A stretch of 12,817 bases of DNA from positions 1 to 12,817 of the forward strand of contig JAZDFH010000044.1 of assembly GCA_043808035.1 (NCBI GenBank). The letters are read 5' to 3'. This document shows, one piece after another, positions 1-5,651 of this stretch; position 1 is the first letter of the stretch; every line of letters begins with the position of its first letter. Origin of the DNA: JAZDFH01 sp043808035. GTDB taxonomy: Bacteria > Patescibacteriota > Minisyncoccia > UBA6257 > Colwellbacteraceae. The position numbers were made by a program, and so were the translations under genes. The notes below the pieces were generated by a model. The model saw only the letters and a list, made by a program, of their open reading frames with translations, ran no database searches and was not told the origin of the DNA.

Positions 1-8
1 CTCGTAAT

Positions 9-59
9 GTGATTATCGTTCATTGTTATTGTCATTAATACTCATGGTATGATAATCAC
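9..59. repeat. Inverted repeat with 9-bp arms upstream of terminator
   Basis: GTGATTATC at 9-17 is perfectly complementary to GATAATCAC at 51-59, leaving a 33-base AT-rich interior. It lies five bases before the strong terminator at 64-90, so it may be a structured 3' end of an upstream transcript. The right arm also overlaps a possible -10 (GATAAT, 51-56) spaced 16 bases from TTGTCA at 29-34, but a promoter firing straight into a terminator makes little sense. No function is assigned. Confidence 0.4.
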
Positions 60-63
60 CCAG

Positions 64-90
64 CAAAAAGGAGCTTTCAGCTCCTTTTTG
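64..90. terminator. Intrinsic terminator, probably bidirectional
   Basis: A perfect 12-bp stem, CAAAAAGGAGCT (64-75) with AGCTCCTTTTTG (79-90), closes a TTC loop. The A-run on one arm and T-run on the other let it work in both directions. It ends a unit lying before the window and isolates the pfkB-sahH pair. Bases 91-228 hold no gene or recognisable element. Confidence 0.9.
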
Positions 91-228
91 TGTTGGAATG
101 GGTTTTTATTTCAGGCTACTTGTGTGTTGGACAAGACTAAGGGTGGAATTTTTATTAAAATAATGCATACGAATCTATTACCCTGAATAATTGTTCCACA
201 AATATTGTTTCGAGCATGAGAAATTTAA

Positions 229-237
229 TGATATACT
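229..237 (+). promoter_or_regulatory. Extended -10 promoter of the kinase gene
   Basis: TGATATACT matches the extended -10 consensus TGnTATAAT at all but one position. It ends only nine bases before the ATG at 247, so transcription would begin within about three bases of the start codon. No good -35 is visible at 17-18 bases spacing. The same arrangement recurs before 2714 and 7605. Confidence 0.6.
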
Positions 238-246
238 GTTGAGCGT

Positions 247-1185
247 ATGAATATTTTAGTTTCGGGATCGGTTGCGTATGATGTGATTATGGATTTTCCG
301 GGATCTTTTAAGGATCATATTTTGCCGGATAAAATTCATATGTTAAATGTAAGTTTTCTTGTTGATGGCTTGCGTAGAAATTTTGGGGGCACTGCGGGAA
401 ATATTGCATACAATCTTTCATTGCTTGGTGAGAAATCGACGATTTTAGCTTCGGTTGGGAGAGATTTTGATCGATATAAGGAATGGTTGCATCAAAATAA
501 TATTGATACTTCGCATATCAATGTTTTGCCGGATGAGGATACGGCTGTAGCGCATATGATTACTGATCAAAGCAATAATCAGATAATCGCTTTTTATGCG
601 GGAGCGATGCAGTATGCGTGCGGACCGATACAGGGAAAATTTGTAACGGATGATGTGTTCGGGATTGTTGCGCCTGGGTATAAAGATGAGATGGTTGCGT
701 ATCCTACATATTATCGAAAAAATGGCATCTCGTTTATTTTTGATCCTGGGCAGCAGACATCTACTCTCTCGAGCGATGAATTAAGACAGGGAATGAAAGG
801 AGCGAAGATTGTTATTGTAAATGATTATGAATGGGCGTTACTGCTTCAGAAAACAGGCATGACGGAAGAAGATGTTTTAGTGGTAGTGGACATGGTGATT
901 GTGACGCTAGGGGAGAAGGGTTCAAGGGTGATTACACAAGCGGAACGGTTAGACATCCCCGCGGTACAGAACCTTTCGGTGAAGGACCCGACAGGAGCAG
1001 GGGATGCATATCGGGCGGGACTTATCAAAGGATTGAACATGCAATGGTCGATCGACATCGTTTGTCGTTTTGCCAGTGTTGTGGCAGCGTATGTTGTTGA
1101 AGAACATGGAACGCAGGTACATGCATTTACGTTTGATGATGTTCTAAAAAGGTATAAAGAGGCGTACGGGAACGAAATAAAATAA
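247..1185 (+). CDS. PfkB/ribokinase-family kinase, probable adenosine or nucleoside kinase
   Basis: The 312-residue protein has the usual length for a soluble PfkB-family kinase, which phosphorylates a sugar or nucleoside hydroxyl with ATP. Visible landmarks are the N-terminal strand and substrate region (NILVSGSVAYD), the family's first signature with the GG pair at residues 47-48 followed by TAGNIAYNLSLLG, a VTLGEKGS strand-turn, and the second signature DPTGAGDAYRAG at 247-258, whose D253 is the expected catalytic base and GAG the anion hole. The family covers ribokinase, fructokinase and adenosine kinase, and sequence alone does not fix the substrate. The SAH hydrolase gene follows after 14 bases, so adenosine (or inosine) released by that enzyme is the best guess. 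There is no Shine-Dalgarno; the start is set by the family N-terminus and the promoter nine bases upstream. Family assignment is firm, substrate is inferred. Confidence 0.9.
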   Translation: MNILVSGSVAYDVIMDFPGSFKDHILPDKIHMLNVSFLVDGLRRNFGGTAGNIAYNLSLLGEKSTILASVGRDFDRYKEWLHQNNIDTSHINVLPDEDTAVAHMITDQSNNQIIAFYAGAMQYACGPIQGKFVTDDVFGIVAPGYKDEMVAYPTYYRKNGISFIFDPGQQTSTLSSDELRQGMKGAKIVIVNDYEWALLLQKTGMTEEDVLVVVDMVIVTLGEKGSRVITQAERLDIPAVQNLSVKDPTGAGDAYRAGLIKGLNMQWSIDIVCRFASVVAAYVVEEHGTQVHAFTFDDVLKRYKEAYGNEIK

Positions 1186-1199
1186 ATATAAAAAATATT

Positions 1200-2471
1200 A
1201 TGGAATACGATATAAAGGATATTTCTCTTGCGGATATTGGTAAAAAAAGAATTGAATGGGCGGATAATGACATGAAGGTTCTTCGACAAATCCGTGCGCG
1301 GTTTAAAAAGAAGATGCCTTTTAAGGGGCTCAAAATGTCTGCGTGCTTACACGTTACGGCAGAAACTGCTAATTTAGTTCGTGCTTTAAAAGCGGGCGGT
1401 GCGGATGTATTACTTTGCGCATCCAATCCGCTTTCGACGCAAGATGATGTTGCGGCGAGTTTGGTGCGAGACTATGGAATTTCAGTATATGCCATTAAAG
1501 GAGAAGATAAAAAGACGTTTTTTTCTCATTTGCATACGGCAATTAAACACGATCCGCGTATCACGATGGATGATGGCGCTGATTTAATTTCGACCATTCA
1601 TAAGGAATATCCGAATAAATGCGGTGAGATATTGGGAAGTATGGAAGAGACAACTACTGGAGTGATCCGTCTGCGGGCAATGGAGAAGGATGGAGCACTT
1701 AAAATTCCAGTTGTCGCGGTAAATGACGCACGGACAAAAAATTTGTTCGATAATCGATATGGAACAGGGCAGTCAACGCTTGACGGTATTATTCGTGCAA
1801 CAGACATGTTGATTGCGGGGAAGACGGTTGTTGTTGGTGGATATGGATGGTGCGGAAGAGGGTTTGCGATGCGTGCACGAGGCATGGGAGCAAACGTGAT
1901 TGTAACGGAAGTTGATCCGGTCAAAGCTATTGAAGCTGCTATGGAGGGATTTCGTGTAATGCCAATGTATGCAGCCGCGCCAATCGGTGACCTATTTTGT
2001 ACATTGACCGGTGATATTAATGTTCTGGATAAAAAACACTTTGATGTTATCAAGGACGGCGCGGTTGTTTGTAACTCGGGGCATTTCGATGTTGAAATAA
2101 ACGTGAAGGCATTGAAAAAGAGTGCAAAAACAGTTCGAAATGATGTTCGTCCATTTGTTGATGAATATGTGATTGCGGGAGAAGGAGGGAAAGACAAGAA
2201 AATTTATCTTATCGCCGACGGAAGGTTGGTTAACCTGGCAGCGGCGGAAGGGCATCCTGCTTCTGTTATGGATATGAGCTTTGCGACACAAGCGTTAGCA
2301 AGTGAATGGGTTGTTTTAAACCAAAAAGATTTGCAGCCGAAAGTGTATGTACTTGGTGATGATATAGAAAATGATGTTGCCCGTTTGAAAATGAAAGCAA
2401 TGGGGATACAGATAGATACCTTAACGAAAGAGCAAGATCGATATTTGCGGAGTTGGCAGGAAGGTACGTAA
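1200..2471 (+). CDS. ahcY: S-adenosylhomocysteine hydrolase, archaeal/Thermotoga-type
   Basis: A 423-residue cytosolic NAD-dependent enzyme that splits SAH reversibly into homocysteine and adenosine, relieving product inhibition of methyltransferases. The start fits the family opening (YDIKDISLADIGKKRIEWA). EETTTGV, the catalytic stretch NDARTKNLFDNRYG with K180 and D184, the NAD loop GYGWCGRG at 214-221, HFDVEI, and GRLVNLAAAEGHPASVMD are all present. YGTGQS replaces the YGCRES of mammalian enzymes, and the protein ends EQDRYLRSWQEGT without the longer Lys/Tyr tail of the classical bacterial/eukaryotic form. That is the short form known from archaea and Thermotoga. One member, from Methanocaldococcus jannaschii, is reported to prefer S-inosylhomocysteine, so the nucleoside product is not certain. 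It is probably cotranscribed with the kinase before it; no Shine-Dalgarno precedes the ATG. A strong terminator follows. Confidence 0.95.
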   Translation: MEYDIKDISLADIGKKRIEWADNDMKVLRQIRARFKKKMPFKGLKMSACLHVTAETANLVRALKAGGADVLLCASNPLSTQDDVAASLVRDYGISVYAIKGEDKKTFFSHLHTAIKHDPRITMDDGADLISTIHKEYPNKCGEILGSMEETTTGVIRLRAMEKDGALKIPVVAVNDARTKNLFDNRYGTGQSTLDGIIRATDMLIAGKTVVVGGYGWCGRGFAMRARGMGANVIVTEVDPVKAIEAAMEGFRVMPMYAAAPIGDLFCTLTGDINVLDKKHFDVIKDGAVVCNSGHFDVEINVKALKKSAKTVRNDVRPFVDEYVIAGEGGKDKKIYLIADGRLVNLAAAEGHPASVMDMSFATQALASEWVVLNQKDLQPKVYVLGDDIENDVARLKMKAMGIQIDTLTKEQDRYLRSWQEGT

Positions 2472-2501
2472 AGTATAGATAGATTTACTTTTTAGGGTAA
2501 G

Positions 2502-2545
2502 AAAAAGACTGGTAAGCCAAGGAGGGACGGCTACCAGTCTTTTTT
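2502..2545 (+). terminator. Intrinsic terminator after the SAH hydrolase gene
   Basis: AAAAAGACTGGTA (2502-2514) pairs perfectly with TACCAGTCTTTTT (2532-2544). After one unpaired A the stem continues with GCC/GGC (2516-2518, 2529-2531). The ten-base loop AAGGAGGGAC contains an SD-like AGGAGG, and CCTCC at about 2587-2591 could pair with it. A T-run closes the element. Confidence 0.92.
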
Positions 2546-2646
2546 GTGCGTTGTAATGATACAACGGCCGCAGTTTAGATAAAATCCTCCCTGCAACAGA
2601 TTAACTTTACCACAATTTATTTATATGTCAAGGTGATGTACTCGTC

Positions 2647-2674
2647 CATAACATATGGCACATAACATATGGCA
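2647..2674. repeat. Exact 14-base tandem duplication
   Basis: CATAACATATGGCA occurs twice head to tail, at 2647-2660 and 2661-2674, each containing the palindrome CATATG. It lies 22 bases before the extended -10 of the RNA methyltransferase gene, where an activator or repressor could bind, but one replication-slippage event explains it equally well. Confidence 0.7.
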
Positions 2675-2696
2675 GTCCTGGGGTTGTACTGATTCA

Positions 2697-2705
2697 TGTT
2701 ATACT
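2697..2705 (+). promoter_or_regulatory. Extended -10 promoter of the RNA methyltransferase gene
   Basis: TGTTATACT is an extended -10 ending eight bases before the ATG at 2714. No -35 is recognisable (CCTGGG lies at 17-base spacing). It overlaps the ATG at 2696, so an RNA started from it could not use that codon, which supports 2714 as the true start. Confidence 0.6.
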
Positions 2706-2713
2706 TGATATAT

Positions 2714-3184
2714 ATGATAGCGATACTCCATAATATTCGTAGTTTGTATAATGTTGGCTCAATGTTCCGTACTGCAGAGGGGGCAGGAGTTGAAAAATTA
2801 TATTTATGCGGCATTACCCCGACTCCTGTAGATATATTGGGGAGTGCTCGTCAACCACTTGCAAAAGTTGCGCTTGGCGCTGAAACGATGGTTCCATGGG
2901 AGTATCGAAAGAGTACGACGTTGTTAATAAATAATTTAAAAAAGAGAGGGTATAAAGTTTATGCAATTGAGCAGGACAAACGATCTGTTTCATATTCATC
3001 TGCTATAAAAGATTCGTCCGATAAAATAGCATTAATGGTAGGTCATGAAGTGGAAGGATTACCAAAGACTATTGTTGATAAAGCGGATGTTATTTTAGAA
3101 ATTCCAATGTATGGCAAGAAAGAATCACTGAATGTTTCGGTAGCTTTTGGTATCATTGCATATGAATTATGTCGAAAAAAATAA
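2714..3184 (+). CDS. SpoU/TrmH-family RNA 2'-O-ribose methyltransferase
   Basis: The 156-residue protein is a bare SPOUT (trefoil-knot) catalytic domain that would transfer a methyl group from SAM to a ribose 2'-OH of tRNA or rRNA. The three SpoU motifs are clear: HNIRSLYNVGSMFRT at 6-20 with the conserved Asn and Arg, ALMVGHEVEGLP in the middle, and IPMYGKKESLNVSVAFGI near the end, which form the cofactor knot. The N-terminal RNA-binding extension of larger family members is absent. An in-frame ATG lies at 2696, but family alignment and the promoter position favour 2714. The last 16 bases overlap the DUF192 gene, so the two are cotranscribed and probably translationally coupled. Its by-product SAH is the substrate of the hydrolase encoded just upstream, though that unit ends with its own terminator. 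The target nucleotide cannot be read from the sequence. Confidence 0.9.
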   Translation: MIAILHNIRSLYNVGSMFRTAEGAGVEKLYLCGITPTPVDILGSARQPLAKVALGAETMVPWEYRKSTTLLINNLKKRGYKVYAIEQDKRSVSYSSAIKDSSDKIALMVGHEVEGLPKTIVDKADVILEIPMYGKKESLNVSVAFGIIAYELCRKK

Positions 3185-3642
3185 TCAAAATTATGCTAAT
3201 CAGTATTTTATTTTTTTTAATTATTTCTATTGCTTCGGGAGTGATATGGTGGTATTTTGCTCGAACAAAACCAATCAACGCATCGGTGCGTATTGGTGAT
3301 AATGTTTTTGCTGTAGAAATAGCAGATACGATGACTCGGCGCAGTGCAGGGCTTTCCGAAAGAACAAGTATCGGAGCGCGGGACGGAATGTTGTTTATTT
3401 TCTCAAATCCTTCGATACAGCGTTTTTGGATGAGAGGTATGAAATTTTCCATCGATATTATATGGATACGAGACGGGCATATTATTGGTATTGAGAAAGC
3501 TATCCCTGCACCAAAGACGGTCATTGAGAGTATGAACACCTATACGTCGCCGGAAAAAGTTTCAGAAGTACTTGAAGTTTCCGGTGGTACAGCGGATGTT
3601 TTGGGGATCAATGTTGGAGACGCAATATCGATTATACGATAG
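3169..3642 (+). CDS. Membrane-anchored DUF192 family protein
   Basis: The 157-residue protein begins with a Lys-rich tip and one hydrophobic segment (about residues 5-29), an uncleaved anchor or signal peptide that would place the rest outside the membrane. The remainder is a DUF192 domain: VEIADTMTRRSAGLSER (about 49-65), DGMLFIF (72-78), FWMRGM (86-91), IDIIWI (95-100), EVLEVSGG (133-140) and a final GD at 150-151. This family is widespread in bacteria and archaea; a small beta fold is known but no biochemical role is agreed. The ATG lies inside the end of the methyltransferase gene with no Shine-Dalgarno, so translation likely depends on the upstream gene. No functional link between the two products is evident. 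Family assignment is firm; role unknown. Confidence 0.88.
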   Translation: MSKKIIKIMLISILFFLIISIASGVIWWYFARTKPINASVRIGDNVFAVEIADTMTRRSAGLSERTSIGARDGMLFIFSNPSIQRFWMRGMKFSIDIIWIRDGHIIGIEKAIPAPKTVIESMNTYTSPEKVSEVLEVSGGTADVLGINVGDAISIIR

Positions 3643-3646
3643 CTTA

Positions 3647-3712
3647 GAGCCTGTTTTGAAAGTCTTGTGACGAAAGATACTTCCCAAACAGACTCTTATT
3701 CGCACACAAGAC
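3647..3712 (+). promoter_or_regulatory. Possible pseudoknot or competing helices before GAPDH
   Basis: Helix A pairs GAGcCTGTTT (3647-3656) with AAACAGaCTC (3686-3695), nine pairs around one C-A mismatch. Helix B pairs GTCTTGTG (3662-3669) with CACAAGAC (3705-3712). The arms interleave, so the two together would form an H-type pseudoknot. AGAGCTTGTTT at 3736-3746 nearly repeats AGAGCCTGTTT at 3646-3656 and could compete for the same partner arm, and CTCTTAT (3693-3699) can also pair with ATAAGAG (3733-3739). No known riboswitch class is recognised; the pairing may be fortuitous. Confidence 0.35.
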
Positions 3713-3719
3713 ATTTTTT
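3662..3719 (+). terminator. Probable intrinsic terminator after the DUF192 gene
   Basis: GTCTTGTG (3662-3669) pairs with CACAAGAC (3705-3712), followed after one base by six T residues (3714-3719). The 35-base loop is long for an intrinsic terminator, so strength is uncertain, but the stem plus T-run is the only such signal between this unit and GAPDH. Confidence 0.5.
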
Positions 3720-3768
3720 GATACACTTACTTATAAGAGCTTGTTTAAGTGGACTCTAAAAAATAATT

Positions 3769-3774
3769 TATAAA
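3769..3774 (+). promoter_or_regulatory. Candidate -10 box of the GAPDH gene
   Basis: TATAAA ends six bases before the ATG at 3781, consistent with a start of transcription at or beside the A of the start codon. No convincing -35 is visible. AT-rich sequence makes chance matches common, so confidence rests mainly on the same spacing at other genes here. Confidence 0.4.
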
Positions 3775-3780
3775 CATACT

Positions 3781-4806
3781 ATGAAAAAGAAAAAAATTGC
3801 GATCAATGGTTTTGGGAGGATTGGCAGATTATTACTTCGACGTCTTCTGGAACAGACGGAGGAATTCGAGGTTGTTGCAATAAATGATCTCGGTGATTTC
3901 GAAAATCTCGCGTATTTACTGCAATACGATACGGTCTACGGAAAGTATCCCGAAGCAGTGCATATTGATGGTGAATATTTAGTTATTGGAGAAACTTGTA
4001 TTAAACTTCTTCATGTTATGAATCCGACAGAGCTCCCGTGGGGGGAGTTGGACGTTGATGTTGCGGTTGAATCAACGGGTATTTTTGATTCATTCGAAAA
4101 AGCGAATATGCATATAGCGGCTGGTGCAAAACATGTGGTAATCACTGCTCCCGCAAAAGATGAGGATGGTGATTTGGGGAAAACGGTTGTTATGGGGGTC
4201 AATGAAGACGCCATGGGGACATGTAAGGTTACGTCAAACGGATCATGTACCACAAACGCGATTGCATCTGTCGTTGCCGTAATGGAGGAATCCGTTGGTG
4301 TCGAGAAAGCAGTTTTGAATACGATTCATTCCTATACGGCAACGCAGTCTATCGTTGACGGCATTGTAAAAGGACATGATTTTCGGCGGGGAAGAGCAGC
4401 GGCGCAGAACATTTCACCATCAACAACTGGTGCAGCTCTCGCGCTTGGACGCGCAATCCCGACAGTACAGGGAAAGTTTGACGGTATTGCAATCCGTGTT
4501 CCTGCGATAGTTGGCTCGATAGCTGATGTCACGTTTCTTTCAAAGAGGAAAACGTCTGTAGAAGAAATCAACGATATATTGCGAAAAGCGGCGCAAGATC
4601 CCCGATGGAATAATGTCCTTGCGGTAACGGAAGAACAAATTGTGTCGTCCGACATTGTAGGGTCGCGGTATGGTGCAATCGTCGATCTCGGATTTACCAA
4701 AGTCGTAGATGGCGACTTGGTAAAACTTTTATCGTGGTACGATAACGAATCTGGCTACGTTTCGACACTCGTGCAGCATATCAAAATGGCAGGGGAGAGG
4801 GTATAG
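3781..4806 (+). CDS. gap: Glyceraldehyde-3-phosphate dehydrogenase, type I
   Basis: A 341-residue cytosolic glycolytic enzyme that oxidises glyceraldehyde-3-phosphate with NAD and phosphate to 1,3-bisphosphoglycerate. It has the normal family length. Rossmann motif INGFGRIGR is at about 8-16; D36 in INDLGD suggests preference for NAD over NADP. The active site is SNGSCTTN with nucleophile C156 and N159, and the partner base is H183 in NTIHSYTATQ. The S-loop reads DFRRGRAAAQNISPSTTGAA and the C-terminal motif WYDNESGYVSTLV. Two small departures from the usual pattern are Gly instead of Ala in SNxSCTTN and WYDNESGY for WYDNEWGY; neither removes a catalytic residue. The gene stands alone between a structured spacer and an AT-rich spacer. 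No Shine-Dalgarno is visible. Confidence 0.97.
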   Translation: MKKKKIAINGFGRIGRLLLRRLLEQTEEFEVVAINDLGDFENLAYLLQYDTVYGKYPEAVHIDGEYLVIGETCIKLLHVMNPTELPWGELDVDVAVESTGIFDSFEKANMHIAAGAKHVVITAPAKDEDGDLGKTVVMGVNEDAMGTCKVTSNGSCTTNAIASVVAVMEESVGVEKAVLNTIHSYTATQSIVDGIVKGHDFRRGRAAAQNISPSTTGAALALGRAIPTVQGKFDGIAIRVPAIVGSIADVTFLSKRKTSVEEINDILRKAAQDPRWNNVLAVTEEQIVSSDIVGSRYGAIVDLGFTKVVDGDLVKLLSWYDNESGYVSTLVQHIKMAGERV

Positions 4807-4810
4807 GAAA

Positions 4811-4839
4811 TTGACATTTTCTGTATTTTATTGTATTTA
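4811..4839 (+). promoter_or_regulatory. Possible -35/-10 promoter downstream of GAPDH
   Basis: A perfect TTGACA (4811-4816) is 17 bases from TATTTA (4834-4839). It would give the next gene a leader of about 95 bases, in contrast to the near-leaderless pattern elsewhere. A second -10 candidate, TATAAA at 4920-4925, lies 14 bases before the GTG start. Which is used cannot be decided here. Confidence 0.45.
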
Positions 4840-4843
4840 TTAA

Positions 4844-4864
4844 AAATAACTTTAATAGTTATTT
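4844..4864 (+). repeat. AT-rich hairpin in the GAPDH 3' spacer
   Basis: AAATAACT (4844-4851) pairs perfectly with AGTTATTT (4857-4864) over a TTAAT loop. It may be a weak 3' end for the GAPDH mRNA, but only one G-C pair supports the stem and no long T-run follows. A second AU-rich pairing, AGACT (4886-4890) with AGTCT (4914-4918), lies further on. Confidence 0.4.
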
Positions 4865-4939
4865 AATAATTAACCATGCTTTTATAGACTTTTAAAAAGT
4901 ATTTTTTTAATAGAGTCTGTATAAAGTGTGCTCAAATAA

Positions 4940-5524
4940 GTGAAGAAAAATATCGCTATTGGTATTTTATTGATTACTGCAATTTTTGGTTGGACATCTT
5001 CAAAAGCTACTCATATACAATTAGAGGAAACAAAACAGACGGCATTTTCTGTCATTTCCGAAAAAAACGAAAAGATTCATACGCTTTCCGAGCAATACAG
5101 TGCTTTGGATGAAAAATATATTGTTACTGAAGAAGCTCTGGAAAAAATAAGTGCAGAAAAAGGATCTATTGAAATGCAATTCGAGTATCTTGATGGTAAA
5201 TATGGAGAGCTCGATGCAGTGCTTACTGAAATTGCTGATCAAGAATATATTCTTGATGAACATGATTGTAAGCACTTCAGTGCAGAATTAAAAGACAAGC
5301 TGGAAAATATAGGTATAGAAAGCGAAATAGTTTTAGGAGAGGACGGCGAAGAAAAAGGTCATGCCTGGGTTGGTTTATGGATTGAACCTCAAACAGGTGA
5401 TTTTGTTTTCGTAGCAGACAACTATGATGAAAACTACCTTCCAACAGACTCGACGGTTGAAGTTATAGATGTATATTTTACTGCTGACGAAGTCTATAGT
5501 ATGCCTCATATTCCTAATCAATAA
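4940..5524 (+). CDS. Secreted coiled-coil protein with a transglutaminase-like Cys/His domain
   Basis: The 194-residue protein starts with GTG. Residues 1-23 form a signal peptide or membrane anchor (two Lys, then IAIGILLITAIFGW). Residues about 28-100 are highly charged and heptad-like, predicting a coiled coil. The C-terminal part (about 103-182) resembles a transglutaminase/papain-like domain: C110 in EHDCKHFSAELKDKL, then a short Gly-rich turn, H141 in GHAWVGLWIEP, and D160 in FVFVADNYD, spaced as a Cys-His-Asp triad would be. The resemblance is by pattern only. It could be a cell-surface protease, a crosslinking enzyme, or an inactive binding module. It is a single-gene unit with a strong terminator; no Shine-Dalgarno precedes the GTG, which is the only start giving a complete signal sequence. 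Gene reality is firm, function tentative. Confidence 0.75.
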   Translation: MKKNIAIGILLITAIFGWTSSKATHIQLEETKQTAFSVISEKNEKIHTLSEQYSALDEKYIVTEEALEKISAEKGSIEMQFEYLDGKYGELDAVLTEIADQEYILDEHDCKHFSAELKDKLENIGIESEIVLGEDGEEKGHAWVGLWIEPQTGDFVFVADNYDENYLPTDSTVEVIDVYFTADEVYSMPHIPNQ

Positions 5525-5531
5525 AAACCAT

Positions 5532-5570
5532 AAAAGCCTCTTTTAGCTTATATACTGAAGGAGGTTTTTT
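5532..5570 (+). terminator. Intrinsic terminator after the coiled-coil protein gene
   Basis: CCTCTTTTAG (5537-5546) pairs with CTGAAGGAGG (5555-5564), ten pairs including two G-U, over an eight-base loop. Upstream A residues and the T-run at 5565-5570 extend the stem. Nothing else is recognised between here and 5652 except a weak TAAGAT -10-like box at 5640-5645. Confidence 0.88.
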
Positions 5571-5651
5571 ATTTTAATATTTTATCAAGAGAGCATTAAG
5601 AAAGAGAGATGTTATTCCTTTTTGATCGTTTATATGAGATAAGATAGTGAG

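Noticed and set aside
91..246. SAM or SAH riboswitch upstream of the kinase-SAH hydrolase pair
   Set aside because: No core of a known SAM/SAH riboswitch is recognisable, the stretch is AT-rich, and the promoter nine bases before the ATG would leave no leader to carry one.
846..2291. Several minus-strand open frames across the kinase and SAH hydrolase genes (60-200 codons)
   Set aside because: All are shadows of two strongly conserved plus-strand genes, with low-complexity translations.
2472..2713. tRNA or other small RNA gene in the 240-base gap
   Set aside because: No cloverleaf, T-loop motif or CCA end is seen on either strand; the gap is explained by the terminator, the 14-base tandem repeat and the promoter.
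2696..2713. Upstream ATG as start of the RNA methyltransferase
   Set aside because: It overlaps the extended -10 box and would add six hydrophobic residues absent from the family; 2714 fits both family N-terminus and promoter.
5608..5646. Tiny open frame (12 codons) upstream of the capA-like gene, preceded by GAGAG
   Set aside because: Too short to support and no coding signal; likely chance in an AT-rich spacer.
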